Shown piece after piece: positions 1 to 6,266 of a DNA stretch of 11,732 bases (positions within the stretch are counted from its first letter, which is position 1; every line of letters begins with the position of its first letter). The notes under the pieces were generated by a model. The model did not search any database. It worked only from the letters and a program-made list of their open reading frames with translations, and was not told where the DNA came from. This stretch comes from an uncultured Flavobacteriales bacterium. Its GTDB lineage: Bacteria > Bacteroidota > Bacteroidia > Palsa-965. Made by a program: the position numbers and the translations under genes. Location: assembly GCA_946478675.1 (NCBI GenBank), contig CAMLEF010000120.1, forward strand, positions 1 to 11,732. The letters run 5' to 3'.

Positions 1-1
1 G

Positions 2-1603
2 GAAATGATCGTCAGCAAAAACTATTCGACGGTGCAGCTCGGTTTTTTGCCCTTTTGGGATAAGCCGCCGCTCTTCATCTGGATGCAGGTGCTGTCGATG
101 AAAGTTTTCGGCATCAATGAATTTGCCGCGCGTTTTCCGAATGCGGTTTGCGGCATTGTGACGCTGCTCGTCATCTACCACACCGGCCGCCGGATCTACG
201 ACGAGAAATTCGCGCGCTACTGGACGCTGGCGTTTGCCGGATCGCTGCTGCCCGCTTTCTATTTCCATTCCGGCATCATCGATCCGTGGTTCAACCTGTT
301 CATCTTCCTCGGCATTTTCCAGTTCGTCATTTACACCAATGAATTTCCGTCTTCGTCGACGCAAAAGTTTTTCAACCGGAACATTTTCCTTTCCGCTTTC
401 TTCATCTCGCTCGCCGTATTGACGAAAGGCCCGGTGGCATTGCTGGTGTTCGGTCTTTGCTTCATCACCTGGCGCGTCCGCACGCGACGCAAAGTGATGA
501 GCTGGCAACACTTTTTCCTCTATGCGATCGTCGCGGCGCTGATTCCCGGCCTTTGGTTTCTCTCGCTCATCGTCAGCGGCAAAGGCAACCTGATCATGGA
601 ATTCCTGCTGTACCAGATGCGCCTTTTCAACACGGAAGACGCGGGGCACGGCGGCAGTTATTTCTATCACGTCATCGTGTTGCTGGTCGGTTGCTTCCCG
701 GCTTCCGTTTTCGCGATCCAGCCGGTGATCAAGAAATCGTCCGATACGCCGTTCGAGCTGCACATGCTGAAGTGGATGCGCATTTTATTTCTCGTTGTGC
801 TCATCCTCTTCTCGATCGTGAAGACGAAGATCATTCATTACTCGTCGCTGTGCTGGTTCCCGCTCACGTATCTCGCGGCGTATTCGTTCTACAAACTTTC
901 TTCCGGGCATTTCGAATGGCGGCGCTGGATGGGCATCGCGATTACGGCGCTTGCGACACTCTACATCGCGGCATTCACGCTTCTTCCGTTCATCGATCAT
1001 TTCAAAGCGGACATCCTGTCTTCCGTCAAAGATCCGTTTGCGGCGGGCAACCTGCAGGTCAATGCGCACTGGAAAGGTTTCGAATGGATCACCGGGATCC
1101 TTTTCGCGGCGGGCGTTTTTGCGGCGCTGTTCTTTTTCCGCAAGAAGAATTTCGAACGCGGCTTTCGTTTCCTGTTCATCGGAACGCTCGTAACGACGAC
1201 GCTGGCTGCCGTGCTGTTCACGCCGCGCGTAGAAGAATATTCGCAGGCCACCGCCATCGATTACTGGGAACGCCACAGCTACAGCGAATTTTATCTCGAG
1301 ACGATCGGCTACAAAAGCTACGCGCATTATTTCTACGGCAAAGTCCAGCCCACGATCGCCGGCAACCCGTATTTCGAAAAATACAAATCCGAAAACGCCG
1401 CGAAGCTTTACAACAAGAACCTCTCGCAATCCGAAAACGAAATCGCGCTCCGCCGCGAATGGATGCTGAGCGGCCCCATCGATCATCCCGCGTATTTCAT
1501 TTGCAAAAACACGTTCCGCAAAGAGGTAGAACGTTATTACCCGACGCTCCGCTTCACCGGCGAGAAGAACGGATTTGTCTTCTGGGAACGCATCCCGCAA
1601 TGA
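2..1603 (+). CDS. GT39 (ArnT-like) membrane glycosyltransferase, 5' end missing
   Basis: An integral membrane glycosyltransferase of the GT39/ArnT/PMT superfamily, which in bacteria moves a sugar from a polyprenyl-phosphate donor to lipid A, a protein or another envelope acceptor on the periplasmic side. Seen: the motif FWDKPPLFIW near visible residues 18-27, matching the family's conserved loop. LTKGPVALL (about 138-146) and KTKIIHYSSL (about 271-280) are also typical of the family. About ten hydrophobic segments lie between residues 40 and 410, followed by a soluble C-terminal part of about 120 residues. The frame is open to the first base of the window, and the ATG at position 5 aligns with the interior of the first periplasmic loop. 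The true start, first membrane helix and acidic catalytic motif therefore lie upstream. The acceptor and sugar cannot be told from sequence. No clear terminator follows it. Confidence 0.88.
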   Translation, partial: EMIVSKNYSTVQLGFLPFWDKPPLFIWMQVLSMKVFGINEFAARFPNAVCGIVTLLVIYHTGRRIYDEKFARYWTLAFAGSLLPAFYFHSGIIDPWFNLFIFLGIFQFVIYTNEFPSSSTQKFFNRNIFLSAFFISLAVLTKGPVALLVFGLCFITWRVRTRRKVMSWQHFFLYAIVAALIPGLWFLSLIVSGKGNLIMEFLLYQMRLFNTEDAGHGGSYFYHVIVLLVGCFPASVFAIQPVIKKSSDTPFELHMLKWMRILFLVVLILFSIVKTKIIHYSSLCWFPLTYLAAYSFYKLSSGHFEWRRWMGIAITALATLYIAAFTLLPFIDHFKADILSSVKDPFAAGNLQVNAHWKGFEWITGILFAAGVFAALFFFRKKNFERGFRFLFIGTLVTTTLAAVLFTPRVEEYSQATAIDYWERHSYSEFYLETIGYKSYAHYFYGKVQPTIAGNPYFEKYKSENAAKLYNKNLSQSENEIALRREWMLSGPIDHPAYFICKNTFRKEVERYYPTLRFTGEKNGFVFWERIPQ

Positions 1604-1614
1604 AGAAGGTGAAC

Positions 1615-1638
1615 CACGGAGACACGGCGACACGGAGT
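1615..1638. repeat. Three tandem 8-bp units (CACGGAGA type)
   Basis: Three consecutive octamers, CACGGAGA, CACGGCGA and CACGGAGT, begin 11 bases after the glycosyltransferase stop codon. No inverted partner is visible in this gap. They have the same 8-bp period as the paired arrays elsewhere in the window, with a different word. The remaining 230 bases up to the next gene hold the repeats and terminator listed separately. Confidence 0.6.
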
Positions 1639-1727
1639 TAGCAGAACGAATTAGCGGAACTGCTCCCATCTTTTTATTTCGTTAATCAGGGGAGCCATCC
1701 TGAGTCATCTATCAGAGGTAGGAGCTT

Positions 1728-1788
1728 CCCAACATTTTCTTTCGTTGTCTGGCTGAACCCAAACATTTTTTCTCGTTGTCTGGCTGAG
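1728..1788. repeat. Imperfect direct repeat of about 30 bp
   Basis: Two adjacent copies, 1728-1757 and 1758-1788, each read CCCAA(A)CATTTT, a short T/C-rich piece, then CGTTGTCTGGCTGA. They differ by a one-base length change and a few substitutions. The second copy also forms the left arm of the inverted repeat at 1766-1824, so the first copy looks like a duplicated left arm without its partner. Confidence 0.65.
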
Positions 1789-1824
1789 TAGCGGAGCGTA
1801 TCGAAGCCAGGCAACGAGAAAAAA
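1766..1824. repeat. Inverted repeat with 20-bp arms, REP-like
   Basis: The left arm (1766-1785: six T, CTCGTTGTCTGGCT) pairs with the right arm (1805-1824: AGCCAGGCAACGAG, six A) with a single G-T wobble. The loop is 19 bases. The centre reads CTGAGTAGCGGAGCGTATCGAAG, split by the arm boundary, which resembles the CTGAG...CGAAG intergenic repeats I recall from many bacterial genomes. The A-run of the right arm also supplies, on the minus strand, the T-run of the terminator just beyond. A role as a dispersed palindromic element is inference. Confidence 0.65.
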
Positions 1825-1851
1825 GCCGCCCTCATCACTGAGAGCGGCTTT
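1819..1851 (-). terminator. Intrinsic terminator of the T9SS-secreted thioredoxin-fold gene
   Basis: On the minus strand an 8-bp stem (AAAGCCGC with GCGGCTTT) is extended inward, past one mismatch, by TGAG/CTCA around a four-base loop. It is followed at once by a run of six or more T (complement of 1819-1824). It starts 21 bases past the stop codon of the minus-strand gene at 1873. On the plus strand the hairpin is followed by only three T, so it would be weak for the upstream glycosyltransferase gene. Confidence 0.8.
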
Positions 1852-1872
1852 CCAAAACAAGAAATCCGGGGT

Positions 1873-3531
1873 TTAATGGTTCACCGTGATGCGGCTGACC
1901 GTTTTGCTGTCACCGGCTACCAGCTCGACCATGTACATGCCGTTGCTGAGGTTCGCGGTGTTGAGCTGTGCGGACTGGTTGCCGGCGCTCAGCTGGCCCA
2001 TTGCGGTGCTGGACACGAGCTCACCGACCGTGTTGTAAACGTTCACCGTTACGTTCTCATTCTGCGAGAGCGTGAAGTTGACGTTCATCAGGTCGTTCGC
2101 CGGGTTCGGGAAGAGCAGCATGCCGTTCACCGTGCTGTTCTGCTCGTCGATGCCCGTTACCGAAGTCAGGTTGATGTTGTCGAGATAGAGGTTGTTGCCG
2201 TAGCCGTTCGTAGAAACGAATTTCACGAATACGCTCGACTGCCCGATGTACGCGTTCAGCGAAACCGTTTCGTTTCTCCAGTCGTTTGCTGAAGTCGGCG
2301 TCCATGCAGAGGTAGAAGCTGCGCCGGTACCGAGCGTAGAACCTGCCTTGTCGTATACGTTCGTCCAGGTAGCGCCGCAATCAGTGGACACAAACACCTG
2401 CAGTCGCTCGTAGTACGAAGCGTCATACGGATGGTAAGCCACATCGAACGTCAGCGTGGAGCTCGTCGCTGCGGCCAGGTTCACCGGCTTCACGATGAGC
2501 TCGTCCTGCTGGCCGGAGCCTGCATAGTTGTAAGCATCGAGCTTGATCGACGGAGCCGGGTTGCCGACACTTGCGTTGCGCGCCCAGGTCGTTGCGTTAT
2601 CCGTGTTGATGAGCGCCCAGTCGGTCGGCGGATAGGTTACTGCCGTAAAGCCTTCCTGCACCGGCGGAGCAACAGCCGTCGCCGTGTTCACATAGAACGG
2701 ATAGGTCGACGTGTTGTTGTTATTGTTGTTGTCGGTGCCGTTGTTCGGGTTGCTGGTGGTGACCGTCAGCGTGTGCGAGCCGGGCGTTACCGACTGCGAT
2801 GCGAGCGTGATGGTGGTCGACTGTCCTGCAGCGAGGTTGCCGGTCCAGGTGTAGTTCTGGTTCGGGCCGTTGTCGATGTTGTAGGTAACGTCGCAGGAAG
2901 TAAGCGCCACGCTCATGCTGTTGTTCTTCAGCGTGAAGGTCGGCGAATAGGTTTGCGAGCACGCCAGTGATGCAGCGCTGGTCGGCAGCGCATCGAGCGG
3001 GAACGAGCAGGTGTTCATCGAAGCCACGAGCGTCGCTTCATCGACCTGGCCTACTTCGTAAATTTTATTGTCCGGGCAGATCATGTAGATCGTCGGGAAA
3101 TACGCGATCGCATACTGCTGATCCCAGCTATTGATGGTTGCCGCTGCCGGATCGATGATCGGGTACGGAGAACCGGTTACCCAATCGCCCTGCGTGTTGC
3201 CTCCGGTGCCGTTCAGGTCAGCGCTGGTGGTAGAACCGTCGCCTTCGATGAAGAACACATGGCACATCTGGTCGATCGTGCCGCTCGGGCCGTGATGCGT
3301 GTACAGGTCATCGAGCGCGTGCGTGTTGTGGTAGTTCCAGCAGGGACCGCACCAGGTGGCAGACACGTCGATGAAAACGGTTTTTCCCTGCGCCGTCAGG
3401 TTGTAGAGGTGCCAGGAATTGCCGTTGATGTCGCTGAGCGTCCAGTCAGGAGCCGTGCTCCCGTTGGTCAGCTGCGCAAAGCCGGAAGTAGCGAGAGCGA
3501 TACCGGCGAAGAGCGTAAGGGCTTTTTTCAT
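1873..3531 (-). CDS. Secreted thioredoxin-fold protein with choice-of-anchor J domain and T9SS sorting tail
   Basis: A 552-residue multidomain exported protein. Seen, in order: a signal peptide (residues 1-20, MKKALTLFAG...SGFAQ); a thioredoxin/TlpA-like domain (about 22-175) with the redox motif WCGPC at 60-64 and a candidate cis-proline at P146 in YFPTIY; a CARDB/Ig-like beta region (about 180-285) ending in an Asn-rich stretch coded by a GTT-type microsatellite; a choice-of-anchor J (cleaved adhesin-like) domain (about 293-455, EGFTAVTYPPTDW); and a C-terminal Por/T9SS sorting domain (about 470-552, LLFPNPAND...SNGMYMVEL). The protein is predicted to cross the outer membrane by type IX secretion and be released or surface-attached. 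The start at 3531 was chosen because it begins the signal peptide directly; an in-frame ATG at 3558 would add nine polar residues. Disulfide chemistry on secreted substrates is inferred from the CxxC motif only. Confidence 0.88.
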   Translation of the reverse strand: MKKALTLFAGIALATSGFAQLTNGSTAPDWTLSDINGNSWHLYNLTAQGKTVFIDVSATWCGPCWNYHNTHALDDLYTHHGPSGTIDQMCHVFFIEGDGSTTSADLNGTGGNTQGDWVTGSPYPIIDPAAATINSWDQQYAIAYFPTIYMICPDNKIYEVGQVDEATLVASMNTCSFPLDALPTSAASLACSQTYSPTFTLKNNSMSVALTSCDVTYNIDNGPNQNYTWTGNLAAGQSTTITLASQSVTPGSHTLTVTTSNPNNGTDNNNNNNTSTYPFYVNTATAVAPPVQEGFTAVTYPPTDWALINTDNATTWARNASVGNPAPSIKLDAYNYAGSGQQDELIVKPVNLAAATSSTLTFDVAYHPYDASYYERLQVFVSTDCGATWTNVYDKAGSTLGTGAASTSAWTPTSANDWRNETVSLNAYIGQSSVFVKFVSTNGYGNNLYLDNINLTSVTGIDEQNSTVNGMLLFPNPANDLMNVNFTLSQNENVTVNVYNTVGELVSSTAMGQLSAGNQSAQLNTANLSNGMYMVELVAGDSKTVSRITVNH

Positions 3532-3567
3532 GTTGAGTTTGTTTGTGTTGTTGAGCAAGTGAATTAG

Positions 3568-3643
3568 TACTCAATTTTCCGCCTTTTGATCGTAAAAGTC
3601 AATAGCGCGTCAAAATAGAGCAAGGATTAGCTAAAATTGAGCA
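3568..3643. promoter_or_regulatory. Three copies of AAAATWGAGYA upstream of the secreted thioredoxin-fold gene
   Basis: AAAATAGAGCA (3612-3622) and AAAATTGAGCA (3633-3643) are direct repeats on the plus strand with starts exactly 21 bases apart, two helical turns. A third copy, AAAATTGAGTA, lies inverted at 3568-3578. All lie 37-112 bases upstream of the start codon at 3531 and downstream of the stop of the lipoprotein gene. The arrangement looks like binding sites for a regulator of the minus-strand gene, but no regulator is identified and A+T-rich 11-mers can recur by chance. No good TAnnTTTG box is visible here. Confidence 0.35.
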
Positions 3644-3652
3644 GGCTGCCGT

Positions 3653-4174
3653 TTATTGATGAGGTCCTGAATAAATGCGGTGATAATACACGTGGTTTTC
3701 ATCGTATTCGGTGAAGAAGGTCGTGTCGTTATGCAGCGCCATACTACCCGTCAATGAGAGCGTGAAAGAGCTTTGTGTTGTGCTGTCATAGCCCGTGGGG
3801 TATGCCGAAAACGTAAGGCTGCGGCGATTGGAAAAGTTTCCGCCTGCATAGATGACCCATAGTCCGCCACCTATCCACGTGTGCGATGCCTGGTCATAAT
3901 TCGCCAATGTCCAGTTGGTGCCCATCGTTACATAAAAAGTAGAATCGGTTGAACCGAAACCGGTAAGGCTTACGACCTGTCGATGATCGAAACCTGCATT
4001 TCCCAGGGAGTCCAGCGCAAAAACAGAATCCGTCGCATGAGAGGTTCCGTAATAAGCGGGAATCAGCACCAGGCCATGCTGGGCTGCGGGAACATATGGC
4101 CCGGTATGCGGAACATCGTCCTTGCGGCAGGCGTTTAGCAGCAACACAACCAGGAAAACAGCAACGTATCGCAT
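3653..4174 (-). CDS. Small lipoprotein of unknown function
   Basis: A 173-residue protein I do not recognise beyond its export signal. Seen: MRYVAVFLVVLLLNAC, a lipoprotein signal peptide with lipobox LNAC, and cysteine 16 as the lipidated residue. The mature part is rich in Thr, Ser, Tyr and Gly with alternating polar and hydrophobic stretches (FTLSLTGSMAL, SLTFSAYPTGY), suggesting a small beta-sandwich on the periplasmic or outer-membrane face. There is no RKR-type or long acidic signal after the cysteine (it reads CRKDDV). The start at 4174 was chosen because it gives a clean signal peptide and lies 18 bases downstream of a good promoter. An in-frame ATG at 4246 would add 24 charged residues and run through the promoter. 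It lies between the GT2 gene and the secreted thioredoxin-fold gene, with its own promoter and no visible terminator. Confidence 0.72.
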   Translation of the reverse strand: MRYVAVFLVVLLLNACRKDDVPHTGPYVPAAQHGLVLIPAYYGTSHATDSVFALDSLGNAGFDHRQVVSLTGFGSTDSTFYVTMGTNWTLANYDQASHTWIGGGLWVIYAGGNFSNRRSLTFSAYPTGYDSTTQSSFTLSLTGSMALHNDTTFFTEYDENHVYYHRIYSGPHQ

Positions 4175-4191
4175 AGCGGTTATTTCTTCCT

Positions 4192-4222
4192 GAAAGATAA
4201 ACCTTCGGAAGCTACATCGCAA
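4192..4222 (-). promoter_or_regulatory. Bacteroidota-type promoter of the lipoprotein gene
   Basis: On the minus strand a -33 TTG (complement of 4220-4222) is followed after 20 bases by TATCTTTC (complement of 4192-4199), one base from the consensus -7 box TAnnTTTG. The start codon at 4174 lies 17 bases past the box. Spacing and position fit the known Bacteroides consensus; activity is inferred. Confidence 0.55.
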
Positions 4223-4243
4223 GGACAATTCCCGGTAGCTTCC
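4207..4243. other. 9-bp stem-loop between the GT2 and lipoprotein genes
   Basis: GGAAGCTAC (4207-4215) pairs perfectly with GTAGCTTCC (4235-4243) around a 19-base loop. It begins 20 bases past the stop of the minus-strand GT2 gene but has no T-run on that strand. It could be a weak terminator or mRNA 3' end structure, or an operator, since the -33 element of the lipoprotein promoter sits in its loop. Confidence 0.4.
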
Positions 4244-4262
4244 CATGCAATAACGATAATGC

Positions 4263-5015
4263 TTATTTCTTCGGCTGGCGGTAGATCTCGCTTTTCATCA
4301 ATCCCCATTTGTTGAAGCGGTGTTTCAGCGAAACGCTCATGCAGCCGATGCCGTATTTCATGCTGCGGCGGAAATTGATGGAAGAAGCTTCTTCGAAATA
4401 TTTCGTCGGACAGGTGATCTCGGCGATCTCGAAATCCGCGTACACGATCTGCGAGAGCATCTGGTTGTCGAAAACGAAATCGTCGGAATTCGCGTGGTAG
4501 TTGATGCCTTCGAGCACTTCTTTCGAGAACGCGCGGTAACCGGTGTGATATTCGGAAAGCTTCTGGTTGATGAGCACGTTCTGCGCGAACGTGAGGCAGC
4601 GGTTGAAGATGTATTTGTAAATCGGCATTCCTCCGCGGAGCGCGCCTTTCCCGAGAATACGCGAGCCGAGCACCACAGGATACACGCCGTTCGCGATCAG
4701 GTACGCCATCGAATGGATCAGCTTCGGCGTATACTGGTAATCCGGGTGCAGCATGATGACGATGTCGCCGCCCAGTGACAGCGCTTTGTCGTAGCAGGAT
4801 TTCTGGTTGCCGCCGTAGCCTTTGTTCTTCTCGTGGCGAATGATGTGCCGGATGCCGATCTCCCGCGCGACTTCAATCGTACGGTCACGGCTGGCGTCAT
4901 CCACAAGAACGACTTCGTCCACGATATCAAAAGGAATTTCGTCGTACGTCCGACGCAGCGTCAGCTCCGCATTATAAGCGGGCAGAACAATCACCAGTTT
5001 TTTTCCGAGAATCAT
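4263..5015 (-). CDS. GT2 family glycosyltransferase (polyprenyl-phosphate sugar synthase type)
   Basis: A 250-residue soluble family 2 glycosyltransferase with the GT-A fold, of the DPM1-like subgroup that loads a sugar from a nucleotide donor onto a polyprenyl phosphate at the cytoplasmic membrane face. Seen: LPAYNAE (11-17) at the nucleotide-binding strand, LVDDASRD (37-44), GYGGNQ (66-71), MLHPDYQY (88-95) in the place of the usual metal-binding D-x-D loop, GSRILGKG (117-124) and EYHTGYRAFS (155-164). No C-terminal membrane helices are present, unlike longer GtrB-type members. The start is the ATG at 5015; an in-frame TTG at 5024 lies inside the -7 promoter box and is unlikely. The product could feed a GT39 enzyme such as the one at the window start, but the sugar is unknown and other GT2 substrates remain possible. 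Confidence 0.86.
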   Translation of the reverse strand: MILGKKLVIVLPAYNAELTLRRTYDEIPFDIVDEVVLVDDASRDRTIEVAREIGIRHIIRHEKNKGYGGNQKSCYDKALSLGGDIVIMLHPDYQYTPKLIHSMAYLIANGVYPVVLGSRILGKGALRGGMPIYKYIFNRCLTFAQNVLINQKLSEYHTGYRAFSKEVLEGINYHANSDDFVFDNQMLSQIVYADFEIAEITCPTKYFEEASSINFRRSMKYGIGCMSVSLKHRFNKWGLMKSEIYRQPKK

Positions 5016-5021
5016 TGGCGG

Positions 5022-5050
5022 CAAAGATAAACGATGTGCCGATATGCCAA
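5022..5050 (-). promoter_or_regulatory. Promoter of the GT2 gene, near-leaderless
   Basis: On the minus strand TATCTTTG (complement of 5022-5029) matches the Bacteroidota -7 box exactly. TTG (complement of 5048-5050), 18 bases upstream, fits the -33 element. Only six bases separate the box from the ATG at 5015, so transcription should begin at or next to the start codon. The -33 element lies inside the octamer array of the 5035-5281 repeat. Confidence 0.6.
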
Positions 5051-5281
5051 TGTGCCGGTATGCCGATGGTTATTGAACATTGAATATTGAAAAATTCCGG
5101 GAAAGAGGCTCCCGATAATCCAGGCGAGACGACTCTTCTCACGACCAGTGCCGTCCCTCCGGGGCTCTCTCGGAATTATCCCCTAACGAATTTTCAATAT
5201 TGAATGTTCAATTTTCAATTTTTCAATGTGCGCCGGCATTTCGCGCGCATCGACACATTGGCAAATCGGCACATTGGCAAA
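5035..5281. repeat. Composite palindromic element A: paired octamer arrays (4 + 4) with nested arms
   Basis: This fills most of the 375-base gap between the divergent GT2 and barrel genes. The outer left array is TGTGCCGA, TATGCCAA, TGTGCCGG, TATGCCGA (5035-5066). The outer right array is TCGACACA, TTGGCAAA, TCGGCACA, TTGGCAAA (5250-5281), the inverted complement of the same words. Inside lie A+T-rich arms (TTGAACATTGAATATTGAA at 5072-5090 and its inverted partner at 5189-5211), then a shorter TTCCG/CGGAA arm, then a G+C-rich centre. The whole could fold into a long imperfect hairpin or cruciform. It shares its plan with the element at 10490-10656. Confidence 0.8.
5142..5168. repeat. Half copy of the G+C-rich palindrome at 8826-8971
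   Basis: The 27 bases CGACCAGTGCCG...GGGGCTCT match 8900-8926 at all but one position (T for C in the middle). At 8900 this sequence is the loop edge and right arm of a perfect 21-bp stem. Here the left arm is absent, so only half the palindrome is present, embedded in the centre of element A. Confidence 0.75.
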
Positions 5282-5287
5282 TCGATC

Positions 5288-5303
5288 TACCCCCAATGGG
5301 GTA
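5288..5303. promoter_or_regulatory. Perfect 6-bp inverted repeat TACCCC-CAAT-GGGGTA upstream of the barrel gene
   Basis: TACCCC (5288-5293) and GGGGTA (5298-5303) flank a four-base centre, 87 bases before the ATG at 5391 and six bases past element A. A partial match, TACCCCTATCGG, sits at 10662-10673 in the same position just past element B and upstream of the thioredoxin promoter. It may be an operator; the binding protein is unknown. A poor -7-like CATTTTTG at 5352-5359 is the only promoter candidate for the barrel gene. Confidence 0.4.
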
Positions 5304-5390
5304 ATTCCCGAACTACACCGTAAAGGCGATGTTTCACTGCTTGCGGCGATCCATTTTTGCGGTATCAACCGCTGAACCAAAAAGACACCT

Positions 5391-6266
5391 ATGAAAGCCA
5401 AACACTCGCTCCTCGTTCTGATGACGGCCTGCACGACCGGCCTGTTCGCACAGATGACGGTATCCAAAAGCAACGCCGTATTCGGCCCATTTTTCAAAAT
5501 GATCAACACCAGCCAGGAAGTAAAGATCGCTCCGCGGCTGACGGTGCAGACGACCGTGCGCACGCGTCCCACGACGGAATTCAGCTTCGGCCGGCTCGGC
5601 ACGATCCGTTTCGACGGGCAGGACTATACGCCGTTCGGCAAAACCACGCTGAGCTGCGTCGGTAACGTTTCGGAATTCCGCATTTACAAAAAAGACAAAG
5701 GCGCCTTCCACGGATTTTACTGGGGACCGTATTTCACCTACACGCATTTCAAGCTGAAATCCGCTTCGGTGCACGCGACGTTTCATGATAACGACGGCGT
5801 AGCGTATTACGGCGACGTCAGCCACGTGGTGCGCCTCAACGTAACCGGCGGCGGCTTCCAGATCGGCACGCAGGGCATGTACTTCAAAAATCACATGGCG
5901 ATCGACTGGACCATTCTCGGGATCGGTCTCGGCTGGATGCGTTTCGAAGGCGGCCTCGAAGCGGAAAACACTTCCGACAATTTCGATTTCCGCAATTACC
6001 CGAACGACGTTGCCAACATGCAAATGGGCATCGAGCGCGTCTTCCATTTCAAGCGTGACATCCAGCCGACAAGCATCACCATCGGTGCAGGTCTCCCCTT
6101 CCCGATCTTCCGCATGGGCGTTTCCATCGGCGTAGGTTACGGCGGTTCCTGGCATTTCGGCAAGAAAAACAAAGACAAGAAAAACGACGATCAGCAGAAC
6201 AACGGATCGGGCTCACCGCAAATGCCGCAACAACCGCAGATGCCGTCGGGCGGTAACTGGAGGTAG
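5391..6266 (+). CDS. Predicted outer-membrane beta-barrel protein with a low-complexity tail
   Basis: A 291-residue exported protein. Seen: a signal peptide (about 1-21, MKAKHSLLVLM...LFAQ), then a region of alternating aromatic and polar strands from about 60 to 255 (GFYWGPYFTYTHFKLKS, VVRLNVTGGGFQIGTQG, WTILGIGLGWMRFEGG, FRMGVSIGVGYGGSWHFG) that reads like a small outer-membrane barrel. SVGNV-type spacing and the strand WGPYFTYTHF recall DUF3575-like Bacteroidota barrel proteins, but I cannot assign a family with certainty. Residues 256-291 form a Lys/Asp/Asn-rich linker and a Gln/Pro/Met/Gly tail (QMPQQPQMPSGGNWR), unusual after the last strand of a barrel, where an aromatic terminus is normal. 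The 3' end of this gene is duplicated just downstream (6319-6395). It stands alone on its strand, with a 378-base gap before uvrB. Confidence 0.72.
   Translation: MKAKHSLLVLMTACTTGLFAQMTVSKSNAVFGPFFKMINTSQEVKIAPRLTVQTTVRTRPTTEFSFGRLGTIRFDGQDYTPFGKTTLSCVGNVSEFRIYKKDKGAFHGFYWGPYFTYTHFKLKSASVHATFHDNDGVAYYGDVSHVVRLNVTGGGFQIGTQGMYFKNHMAIDWTILGIGLGWMRFEGGLEAENTSDNFDFRNYPNDVANMQMGIERVFHFKRDIQPTSITIGAGLPFPIFRMGVSIGVGYGGSWHFGKKNKDKKNDDQQNNGSGSPQMPQQPQMPSGGNWR

Noticed and set aside
457..1641. Long plus-strand frame overlapping the GT39 gene
   Set aside because: Out of frame with a clear membrane glycosyltransferase, rich in Arg/His/Ala with no domain; a product of the G+C-rich codon bias.
785..1669. 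294-codon minus-strand frame opposite the GT39 gene
   Set aside because: Arg- and Glu-rich translation with no hydrophobic pattern or motif; antisense shadow.
4175..4246. Upstream ATG for the small lipoprotein at 4246
   Set aside because: Adds 24 charged residues before a complete lipoprotein signal and covers the likely promoter.
5016..5024. TTG start for the GT2 gene at 5024
   Set aside because: It lies within the -7 promoter box, and an ATG follows three codons later.
5334..6155. 273-codon minus-strand frame opposite the barrel gene
   Set aside because: Antisense shadow; the plus strand has a signal peptide and strand pattern while this frame has neither.
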